A DNA stretch of 5,132 nt, from assembly GCA_011051635.1 (NCBI GenBank), contig DRKV01000010.1, forward strand, positions 1 through 5,132. Reading direction: 5' to 3'. This DNA comes from Chloroflexota bacterium. Its GTDB lineage: Bacteria; Chloroflexota; Anaerolineae; Anaerolineales; DRKV01. Position 1 is the stretch's first letter, and the number at the start of each line of letters is the position of its first letter. The notes under the pieces are model-generated. The model saw nothing but the letters and a program-made list of their open reading frames with translations, made no database searches and was not told the origin of the DNA. This document shows positions 1-4,930 of the stretch, in pieces. The translations under genes and the position numbers were made by a program.

Positions 1-1
1 C

Positions 2-1264
2 CCCGGCCTGGGAATCAAGCGCTGGCTGCTGGTGTTGCTGGCGGGTACGACCCTGCTGGCAATTGGCTTCGGGGTGGCCGTGCTGGATTTCTACCGCAAC
101 GCCCCCGATACGTGGTGGCTGCCGGCTCTGTCTTATCTCTCGCTGCGCTTTTTGGTGCGACCGCTGCGGGTGGCGGTCTTCGGCGCGCTGGGGATGGCGC
201 TGGTGGGACTGGGCATCTGGGGGATGAACCGCTCCCTGCTGGAACCCTTCCGCCCGCGCAGCGGCTCCGTGGTGGAGGCCGTAGCGGCTTACCGCCGCAA
301 GGGACGCGGCCCGCGCATCGTGGCTATCGGCGGGGGGCACGGGCTTGCCAACCTGCTGCGCGGCCTGAAAGCCTATTCCCACAACATCACCGCGGTGGTC
401 ACCGTGGCCGACGACGGCGGCTCTTCGGGGCGGCTGCGCGATTCACTCGGCATTCCGCCCCCCGGCGACATCCGCAACTGCCTGGCGGCTCTCTCCAACG
501 ACGAAGCCCTGCTGACCCAACTCTTCCAGTACCGCTTCGGGAACGACGTGGAGGGATTGGAGGGCCATTCCTTCGGGAACCTGTTCATCAGCGCCTTGAG
601 CGAAATCATGGGCAGTTTCGAGGACGCGGTGGCCGAATCGGGGCGGGTTCTCTCCGTGCATGGGCGCGTCTTGCCGGCCACCCTCCACGATGTGCGCCTG
701 GTGGCCGATGTGCGCTTGCAGCATACGGCCATCGCGGTGCGCGTGCGCGGGGAGAGCAACATCCCGCAGACCAACGGGCACGTCCAGCGGGTGTGGCTGG
801 AGCCTGGCGACCCTCCCGCGTATCCCAAAGTGGTGCAATCCATCCTCGCCGCGGATTTGATTGTGGTCGGGCCGGGCAGCCTTTACACCAGTATCCTGCC
901 CAATTTACTGGTGACGGATATCGTGGAAGCGATGCGCTCCAGCCGGGCGCTGAAGGTCTTTGTGTGCAACATCGCCAATCAACCCGGCGAAACGGACGGT
1001 TATGCCTGCCAGGATTATCTTCAGGCCGTCGACGTCCACGCGGGTCATTCCCTGGTGGACCTGGTGCTGCTCAACGAGACTTTTCCCGCTGAGGCCGCCG
1101 ACCTGGAGTGGGTGCGGGCGGACGACAGGCAGATACAATACCCTGTGCACCGCGCCAACCTGGTGAATGAAGCCCGTCCCTGGCAGCACGATTCGGTCAA
1201 GTTGGCTGAGACTTTGATACGCCTGCTGGAGGAGCGCACCGGGCCTTTGGACGAGACGGCGTAG
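2..1264 (+). CDS. yvcK: YvcK/CofD-related UDP-sugar-binding protein with N-terminal membrane hairpin (5'-partial)
   Basis: The reading frame is open from the left edge, beginning in frame at base 2 (Pro-Gly-Leu-Gly-Ile-Lys-Arg-Trp...). The GTG at 32 lies inside the first hydrophobic stretch, so the real start is upstream and 420 residues are visible. Visible residues 8-31 and 56-76 are hydrophobic and look like two membrane segments. The soluble domain begins near residue 101. Its signatures are GGGHG (110-114), TVADDGGSSGRLR (134-146), PPPGDIRNC (152-160), GHSFGNLFI (188-196), GPGSLYTSILPN (290-301) and NQPGETDGY (from 326). These mark the YvcK branch of the CofD-like superfamily. Studied members (Bacillus YvcK, mycobacterial CuvA) bind UDP-GlcNAc-type sugars and are needed for growth on gluconeogenic carbon and for normal wall synthesis; the enzyme activity of CofD itself is not implied. 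Family members usually lack membrane segments, so this is an anchored variant with the domain probably cytoplasmic. It ends 122 bp before gap on the same strand. The family call is very safe; the anchoring is inferred from hydrophobicity. Confidence 0.93.
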   Translation, partial: PGLGIKRWLLVLLAGTTLLAIGFGVAVLDFYRNAPDTWWLPALSYLSLRFLVRPLRVAVFGALGMALVGLGIWGMNRSLLEPFRPRSGSVVEAVAAYRRKGRGPRIVAIGGGHGLANLLRGLKAYSHNITAVVTVADDGGSSGRLRDSLGIPPPGDIRNCLAALSNDEALLTQLFQYRFGNDVEGLEGHSFGNLFISALSEIMGSFEDAVAESGRVLSVHGRVLPATLHDVRLVADVRLQHTAIAVRVRGESNIPQTNGHVQRVWLEPGDPPAYPKVVQSILAADLIVVGPGSLYTSILPNLLVTDIVEAMRSSRALKVFVCNIANQPGETDGYACQDYLQAVDVHAGHSLVDLVLLNETFPAEAADLEWVRADDRQIQYPVHRANLVNEARPWQHDSVKLAETLIRLLEERTGPLDETA

Positions 1265-1275
1265 AGGGGTGGTTG

Positions 1276-1300
1276 TTCGCGACAATCATATTGTGACGAA
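1276..1300. promoter_or_regulatory. Imperfect 25-bp palindrome, possible operator
   Basis: The core is a perfect inverted repeat, ACAAT (1282-1286), CAT, ATTGT (1290-1294). After two mismatched positions on each side, the symmetry resumes as TTCG (1276-1279) against CGAA (1297-1300). The site is AT-rich at the centre and has no T-tract, so it looks more like a protein-binding site than a terminator. Its right half is shared with the Rex/CRP-like box at 1291-1308, so the two could not easily be occupied at once. No regulator can be named, and chance symmetry is possible at this length. Confidence 0.35.
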
Positions 1301-1308
1301 ATTCACGT
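1291..1308. promoter_or_regulatory. Rex-like or CRP/FNR-like operator upstream of gap
   Basis: The sequence TTGTGACGAAATTCACGT contains TGTGA (1292-1296), six bases, then TCACG (1303-1307). This is one base off the CRP-type palindrome TGTGA-N6-TCACA. It also matches 11 of 14 defined positions of the Rex consensus TTGTGAA-N4-TTCACAA. Rex senses the NADH/NAD+ ratio and has glycolytic gap genes among its known targets; CRP/FNR proteins recognise a similar motif. The centre (1299.5) lies about 42-44 bp before the start site predicted from the -10 at 1331-1336. That position overlaps where a -35 should be, which suits a class II activator or a blocking repressor. The motif is visible; the identity of the regulator is inferred. 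Confidence 0.55.
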
Positions 1309-1336
1309 TACTTGCGCGGGTAAAAGGCGTTACAAT
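1308..1336 (+). promoter_or_regulatory. Candidate promoter of the gap-pgk-tpiA operon
   Basis: A good -10 hexamer, TACAAT (1331-1336), matches five of six positions of the sigma-70 consensus. No good -35 is found at normal spacing: the hexamer 17 bp upstream is TTACTT (1308-1313), and TTGCGC (1312-1317) would leave only 13 bp. A weak -35 under a regulator-like palindrome is typical of activator-dependent promoters. The expected start near 1341-1344 gives a leader of about 45 nt. Confidence 0.5.
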
Positions 1337-1373
1337 AGGAGCGCCTGCAACGAAAGAAAAAAACCATACCGAC

Positions 1374-1379
1374 AGGAGG
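1374..1379 (+). promoter_or_regulatory. Ribosome binding site of gap
   Basis: AGGAGG is a full Shine-Dalgarno core ending seven bases before the ATG at 1387. It fixes that start and predicts strong translation, as expected for an abundant glycolytic enzyme. Confidence 0.85.
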
Positions 1380-1386
1380 TTTTACC

Positions 1387-2412
1387 ATGACAGTAAAAGT
1401 AGGTATCAACGGCTTTGGACGCATCGGGCGTCAGGTTTTGAAGGCTATCAAGGAACGTCACGGCGATGCGTTAGAGGTGGTGGCAGTCAACGATTTGTTC
1501 GATGCCAAGACCAACGCCCAGTTGTTCAAGTACGATTCCAACTACGGCATCTACCCCGGTCCCGTGGAAGTGGTGGACGGCGACCTGGTAATTGACGGCG
1601 AGCGCATCAAAGTTTTCGCCGAGCGCGACCCCGGCAATCTCCCCTGGGCTGACCTGGGTGTGGACATCGTCATCGAGGCCACCGGCGTTTTTCGGGATGC
1701 GGGCAAAGAACCCGGCCCCCAGGCGCACATTCAGCGCGGCGGAGCGAAGAAGGTGATTATCTCCGCCCCTGCCAAGAACGAAGACCTGACCGTGGTGCTG
1801 GGCGTCAACGATGAGGCTTACGACCCGGCGAAACATCACATCGTCTCCAACGCCTCCTGCACCACCAACTGCCTGGCTCCGGCGGCCAAAGTGGTGCTGG
1901 ATACGTTTGGCATCGTCAAGGGCCTGATGGTGACGGTACACTCCTACACCAACGACCAGCGTATTCTCGACCTGGCGCACAAAAAGGACCCCCGCCGCGC
2001 CCGCGCTGCGGCCCTCAACATCATCCCCACCACGACGGGGGCAGCCAAAGCCGTGGGACTGGTCATCCCCGAACTGAAGGGCAAATTCGACGGTTACGCC
2101 CTGCGCGTTCCCACCCCGACGGTTTCCATCGTGGATTTTGTGGTTGAAACCGAGAAACCCGTCACGCTGGAGGCGCTCAAGGCTGCCTTCAAGGAGGCCG
2201 CCGAGGGCAAACTGAAGGGCATCCTGGGCTACAGCGACGAGCCGCTGGTCTCGATGGATTTCAAAGGCGACGCCCGCTCCTCCATCATTGACGCCGCTTC
2301 CCTGATGGTGATGGGCGACAACATGGCGAAAGTGGTCACCTGGTACGACAACGAATGGGGTTACTCCTGCCGCACGGCAGACCTGGCCGCTTTGATGGCG
2401 AAGAGTCTGTAA
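1387..2412 (+). CDS. gap: Type I glyceraldehyde-3-phosphate dehydrogenase, phosphorylating, NAD-type
   Basis: This cytoplasmic homotetrameric enzyme oxidises glyceraldehyde 3-phosphate with phosphate and NAD+ to 1,3-bisphosphoglycerate, reversibly. The 341 residues fit the family. The N-terminal Rossmann fold opens with INGFGRIGR (7-15). Asp36 in VNDLFD is the residue that binds the adenosine ribose and favours NAD over NADP. The active-site motif SNASCTTNC places the catalytic Cys at 158, and the general base is His185 in VTVHSYTNDQR. The C-terminal domain shows IPTTTGAAKAV, RVPTPTVS and WYDNEWGY. Two small departures from the usual type I pattern are visible: a few extra residues around 105-112 (AGKEPGPQ), and one extra Lys with Ala instead of Pro in the S-loop LDLAHKKDPRRAR. 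The gene leads an operon with pgk and tpiA and sits behind a strong SD and a redox- or CRP-type operator. A gluconeogenic GapB role is less likely given Asp36, but the enzyme is reversible. Confidence 0.98.
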   Translation: MTVKVGINGFGRIGRQVLKAIKERHGDALEVVAVNDLFDAKTNAQLFKYDSNYGIYPGPVEVVDGDLVIDGERIKVFAERDPGNLPWADLGVDIVIEATGVFRDAGKEPGPQAHIQRGGAKKVIISAPAKNEDLTVVLGVNDEAYDPAKHHIVSNASCTTNCLAPAAKVVLDTFGIVKGLMVTVHSYTNDQRILDLAHKKDPRRARAAALNIIPTTTGAAKAVGLVIPELKGKFDGYALRVPTPTVSIVDFVVETEKPVTLEALKAAFKEAAEGKLKGILGYSDEPLVSMDFKGDARSSIIDAASLMVMGDNMAKVVTWYDNEWGYSCRTADLAALMAKSL

Positions 2413-2428
2413 GGAATTTCATTCCCGA

Positions 2429-2461
2429 CCCCGCCTCTTCCCTCGACGGGAGGGGGCGGGG
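2429..2461 (+). other. Strong intercistronic GC hairpin between gap and pgk
   Basis: The arms CCCCGCCTCTTCCC (2429-2442) and GGGAGGGGGCGGGG (2448-2461) can form 14 consecutive pairs, two of them G-U, around the loop TCGAC. Neither strand has a T-tract after the stem, so it is a poor intrinsic terminator. It sits 16 nt after the gap stop and 9 nt before the pgk SD. Plausible roles are protection of the 3' end of gap mRNA, a processing site giving more gap than pgk, or a copy of a dispersed palindromic repeat. These roles are inferred; the pairing is directly visible. Confidence 0.75.
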
Positions 2462-2470
2462 TAGTCGCAA

Positions 2471-2475
2471 AGGAG
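2471..2475 (+). promoter_or_regulatory. Ribosome binding site that decides the pgk start
   Basis: AGGAG ends six bases before the ATG at 2482, which is normal spacing. The in-frame TTG at 2476 touches the SD directly and could not be used with it, so the longer reading is rejected. Confidence 0.8.
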
Positions 2476-2481
2476 TTGTCC

Positions 2482-3657
2482 ATGTTCAACAAACAGACCG
2501 TACGGGATGTAGACGTGCGCGGCAAGAAAGTGCTCGTGCGCGTTGATTTCAACGTACCGCTCAAAGACGGGCAGGTGGCCGACGATACCCGCATTCGGGC
2601 TGCCCTGCCGACGATTACCTACCTGCTGGACAACGGCGCGGCGGTCATTCTCATCTCTCACCTGGGCCGCCCCAAAGGGGAGCGCAAACCTGAACTCTCC
2701 CTGCGCCCTGTGGCCGCCTATCTGGAAACTTTGTTGGAGCGTCCCGTGGCCTTTGCGGAAGATTGCATCGGCCCGGCGGCGGAAAGCGCCGCGGCCGCGT
2801 TGCAGCCTGGCGAAGTGCTCCTGCTGGAAAACACCCGCTTTCACCCCGAAGAGAAGAAGAACGACCCGCAGATGGCGCGGCAATTGGCGGCGCTGGCGGA
2901 CCTGTACGTCAACGATGCCTTTGGCTCGGCGCACCGCGCCCACGCATCCACCGAAGGCGTGGCGCACTATCTGCCCGCCGTGGCCGGTTTTCTGATGGAG
3001 AAGGAAATCCGTTATCTGGGACAGGCAATCGCGAATCCGGAGAAGCCCTTCGTTGCCATTCTGGGCGGGGCGAAAATCGGCGATAAAATCGGCGTCATTC
3101 GCAACCTGCTGGGTAAGGCCGACCAAATTTTGATTGGCGGCGGAATGGCGAATACCTTCTTCAAGGCGCAGGGATACCCCGTGGGAGATTCGCTTGTGGA
3201 GGATGACGCCCTGGAGACGGCCCGCGCCCTTCTGGCGGATGCCGGCCCCAAATTGCGCCTCCCTGTGGATGTGGTGATTGCCGACGCTTTCGACAACGAA
3301 GCGGAGCGCCGCGTTATGACGGTTGCTCCCATCCCGGAGGGCTGGCGCATCCTCGATATCGGCCCTGAGACGGTTGCCAACTACAGCAAGGTGATTGCCG
3401 GAGCCAAAACCGTAGTGTGGAACGGGCCGATGGGTGTCTTCGAGATGCCCAATTTCGCCAAAGGCACTTTCGGGATTGCCGAAGCGGTAGCCGCCAGCGA
3501 TGCGGTCAGCATTGTAGGGGGCGGCGATTCGGTGGCCGCGGTCAGGCAATCGGGGCTGGCCGATAAAATCACGCACATCTCTACCGGCGGCGGCGCTTCC
3601 CTTGAAATGCTGGAGGGCAAGGTACTGCCCGGTTTGGCGGCTCTGCGTGACGCCTGA
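2482..3657 (+). CDS. pgk: Phosphoglycerate kinase
   Basis: This monomeric cytoplasmic kinase transfers phosphate from 1,3-bisphosphoglycerate to ADP, giving 3-phosphoglycerate and ATP in glycolysis, and runs in reverse in gluconeogenesis. The 391 residues match the usual bacterial length of about 390-400. The N-terminal substrate lobe carries RVDFNVP (20-26), SHLGRPKG (59-66), ENTRFHPEE (116-124) and NDAFGSAHRAHAS (144-156), which together supply the basic patch that holds phosphoglycerate. The C-terminal nucleotide lobe carries GGAKIGDKI (195-203), NGPMGVFE (314-321), GGGDS (346-350) and STGGGASLE (367-375). All key residues appear intact and no frameshift is seen. The gene follows gap by 69 nt and precedes tpiA by 51 nt on the same strand, the common gap-pgk-tpi order in bacteria. 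The hairpin ahead of it may tune its expression relative to gap. Confidence 0.98.
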   Translation: MFNKQTVRDVDVRGKKVLVRVDFNVPLKDGQVADDTRIRAALPTITYLLDNGAAVILISHLGRPKGERKPELSLRPVAAYLETLLERPVAFAEDCIGPAAESAAAALQPGEVLLLENTRFHPEEKKNDPQMARQLAALADLYVNDAFGSAHRAHASTEGVAHYLPAVAGFLMEKEIRYLGQAIANPEKPFVAILGGAKIGDKIGVIRNLLGKADQILIGGGMANTFFKAQGYPVGDSLVEDDALETARALLADAGPKLRLPVDVVIADAFDNEAERRVMTVAPIPEGWRILDIGPETVANYSKVIAGAKTVVWNGPMGVFEMPNFAKGTFGIAEAVAASDAVSIVGGGDSVAAVRQSGLADKITHISTGGGASLEMLEGKVLPGLAALRDA

Positions 3658-3698
3658 ATGCACGCGTAAACACGACCAGATGCGAATGCCCCACGAAT

Positions 3699-3703
3699 GG
3701 AGG
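3699..3703 (+). promoter_or_regulatory. Ribosome binding site that decides the tpiA start
   Basis: GGAGG ends five bases before the ATG at 3709. The earlier in-frame ATG at 3697 overlaps this SD, so it would need a different upstream site, and none is seen. Confidence 0.75.
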
Positions 3704-3708
3704 CAAAT

Positions 3709-4464
3709 ATGCGAACCCCTGTTGTAGCAGGTAACTGGAAAATGAACAAGACAGTGGCGGAGACGCGGGAACTGCTCTCCGCCCTCATCCCCGGCCTGCA
3801 GGCTGTGGAGGGCGTAGAGAAAATCGTCGCCCCGCCCTGTACCGCTCTGCTGGCTGCCCGTGAGATGCTGAAAGGCACGGGGATTGGTCTCAGCGCCCAG
3901 AACATGCACTGGGAGGAGCACGGGGCGTTCACCGGCGAGGTGGCTCCCGGCATGGTGGCGGAATTGTGCCAATACGTCATCATCGGGCACTCCGAACGGC
4001 GCGCCTACTTTGGCGAGACGGATGCAACCGTCAACAAGAAGGTAGCCGCGGCCCTGGGGCATGGCCTGATTCCCATCGTGTGCGTCGGCGAGACGCTGGA
4101 GCAGAACCAGGCGGGAGAGACCGCCGCGGTCGTCTCCCGGCAGGTGGCGCAGGGACTGGAGGGTATCGCCCTGGAAGACCCCGCCGGCCTGATGATTGCC
4201 TACGAACCGGTATGGGCGATTGGCACCGGCCTGGCGTGCGACCCCGACGCGGCCCAAAGCGTGGTGGCGGATGTCATCCGTCCGGCGCTGGAGGCGCTGT
4301 GGGGCGCGGAAACCGCCCAGGGCGTGCGCGTCCTGTACGGCGGCTCGGTCAAACCGGGGAACGCGGCTCCCTTCTTTGCCAAACCCGATATTGACGGGGC
4401 GCTGGTGGGCGGAGCGAGTTTGAAAGCCGATGCCTTTCTGGCGATTGCCCAGGCCGCGGTTTGA
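3709..4464 (+). CDS. tpiA: Triosephosphate isomerase
   Basis: This dimeric cytoplasmic TIM-barrel enzyme interconverts dihydroxyacetone phosphate and glyceraldehyde 3-phosphate, feeding the Gap-Pgk steps encoded upstream. The chosen start gives 251 residues and the standard opening MRTPVVAGNWKMN; the ATG four codons earlier is less likely. The catalytic set is complete: Asn9 and Lys11 in GNWKMN, the electrophile His94 in GHSERR, and the base Glu166 in AYEPVWAIGTG. The phosphate-binding GGSVKPGNA (from 211) and the final GALVGGASL (230-238) are also present. The lid-loop C-hinge reads LAC (175-177) rather than the common KTA-like tripeptide, a tolerated but less usual variant. It is the last recognisable glycolytic gene here. 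After its stop there is a T6 run at 4475-4480 with only a very weak stem before it. The convincing terminator lies about 110 nt further on. Confidence 0.97.
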   Translation: MRTPVVAGNWKMNKTVAETRELLSALIPGLQAVEGVEKIVAPPCTALLAAREMLKGTGIGLSAQNMHWEEHGAFTGEVAPGMVAELCQYVIIGHSERRAYFGETDATVNKKVAAALGHGLIPIVCVGETLEQNQAGETAAVVSRQVAQGLEGIALEDPAGLMIAYEPVWAIGTGLACDPDAAQSVVADVIRPALEALWGAETAQGVRVLYGGSVKPGNAAPFFAKPDIDGALVGGASLKADAFLAIAQAAV

Positions 4465-4483
4465 TGAAGTAGCCTTTTTTATG

Positions 4484-4538
4484 ACAACCACACTTCGAAT
4501 TTGCAAGATTTTCTTTTCCAACACGATTGAGTGGTTGT
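4484..4538. repeat. 8-bp inverted repeat, 39-nt spacer, in the tpiA downstream gap
   Basis: ACAACCAC (4484-4491) is the exact reverse complement of GTGGTTGT (4531-4538). The right copy runs into the extended -10 at 4538-4546, where -35-region contacts would be made. It may be a pair of regulator half-sites or a long-loop RNA stem, or it may be chance in a short AT-rich gap. The repeat is visible; its function is unknown. Confidence 0.3.
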
Positions 4539-4546
4539 GGTAAAAT
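4538..4546 (+). promoter_or_regulatory. Candidate extended -10 promoter upstream of the leader terminator
   Basis: TGGTAAAAT fits the extended -10 form TGnTATAAT, with five of six hexamer bases correct. The -35 region 17 bp upstream (CCAACA, 4518-4523) is poor, but extended -10 promoters tolerate that. Transcription would begin near 4553, inside the small perfect palindrome CAAAT-ACA-ATTTG (4548-4560), and would reach the terminator stem after about 25 nt. A second -10-like hexamer, TACAAT (4552-4557), is a weaker alternative because its nearest -35, TTGAGT (4527-4532), is 19 bp away. Confidence 0.4.
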
Positions 4547-4576
4547 CCAAATACAATTTGATACTATCCAAACAGC

Positions 4577-4622
4577 AGACACTTCGCAGAGGTGAAAAAT
4601 CCCGCGAAGGTGTCTTTTGTTT
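4577..4622 (+). terminator. Rho-independent terminator, either the end of the glycolytic operon or a leader attenuator
   Basis: The arms AGACACTTCGC (4577-4587) and GCGAAGGTGTCT (4604-4615) pair over 11 bp with one bulged G, around a 16-nt A-rich loop. They run into TTTTGTTT (4615-4622). This is a clear + strand intrinsic terminator; the opposite strand has no T-tract after the stem. It lies 112 nt beyond tpiA and 77 nt before the next gene. It may end tpiA read-through, end a short leader started near 4553, or both. Bases 4580-4585 can instead pair with GAGGTG (4589-4594) in a small competing hairpin. Confidence 0.8.
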
Positions 4623-4699
4623 CCGCCAGGGGCCACAAGTGGCAGAAGCAAGGAATTTCGTCGGATAAGACAAGGTTATACGTTCAGGAGAGCGCACAT

Positions 4700-4921
4700 A
4701 TGACCTCATCAACCAGAACCCTCTCCCAATCCCCGCGTCCGAACAAGACGCGCTTTTTAACGCCCGAGCAAGTCGCCATGGTTGATGAGGCTTTGCGCGC
4801 TTTGGGCGATTTTGGTGAAGTGCGGCTGGTGGTGGAGAAAGGCCGTTTGCGGTTCATCGTTACCCAGAAAAGTTATGACGCTCTCAAATGGCACCCCGGT
4901 GCGATTGAAGCGGTAGAGTGA
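4700..4921 (+). CDS. Small conserved-looking protein of unknown function (73 aa)
   Basis: The start is the ATG at 4700, nine bases after AGGAG (4686-4690). The frame stays open back to a GTG at 4592, but that codon lies inside the terminator loop and has no suitable SD. The N-terminal ~18 residues are polar, rich in Ser, Thr and Pro, and probably disordered. Residues 20-54 read as one predicted helix (TPEQVAMVDEALRALGDF) followed by a beta-hairpin (GEVRLVVEKGRLRFIVTQ). There are no Cys pairs, signal peptide or membrane segment, so it is probably cytoplasmic. The helix, G-x-V strand, x-G-turn, strand pattern faintly recalls small YezD/DUF2292-type proteins, but this rests on pattern alone. Its stop is nine bases before the GTG of a NusG-type gene, so the two are probably co-transcribed and translationally linked. 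I cannot assign a function. Confidence 0.75.
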   Translation: MTSSTRTLSQSPRPNKTRFLTPEQVAMVDEALRALGDFGEVRLVVEKGRLRFIVTQKSYDALKWHPGAIEAVE

Positions 4922-4930
4922 GGCGTTGTT

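Noticed and set aside
443..838. Antisense frames within yvcK (also 373-843 and 905-1285)
   Set aside because: They lie opposite conserved YvcK motifs, and no ribosome binding site or recognisable family is seen.
112..1092. 326-codon + strand frame inside yvcK
   Set aside because: It is fully inside the real gene in a different frame, and the translation is an Arg/Gly-rich shadow with no domains.
1269..1595. 108-codon + strand frame running from the yvcK-gap gap into gap
   Set aside because: It overlaps the start of gap in another frame, its first part is the promoter and operator region, and it has no SD.
4451..4480. Possible terminator directly after tpiA (AGGC...GCCT then T6)
   Set aside because: The stem is only four pairs with a 17-nt loop, far weaker than the hairpin at 4577-4622; the T-run alone is not enough.
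2419..4524. 701-codon open frame on the - strand across pgk and tpiA
   Set aside because: It is antisense to two intact enzymes with complete catalytic motifs, its translation has no recognisable family, and it has the low-complexity Arg/Gly/His-rich look of a shadow frame in GC-rich coding DNA.
4632..4643. GCCAC-AA-GTGGC palindrome in the leader
   Set aside because: It can form only a four-pair stem with a CAAG loop, too small to call a functional RNA element by itself.
4592..4699. N-terminal extension of the 73-aa protein back to GTG 4592
   Set aside because: The GTG is in the terminator loop, the extension would translate through the terminator stem and T-tract, and the ATG at 4700 has a proper SD at 4686-4690.
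4465..4699. Known riboswitch, T-box or ops/JUMPstart element in the leader
   Set aside because: I looked for T-box, fluoride, cyclic-di-GMP and GGCGGTAG-type ops signatures and found none.
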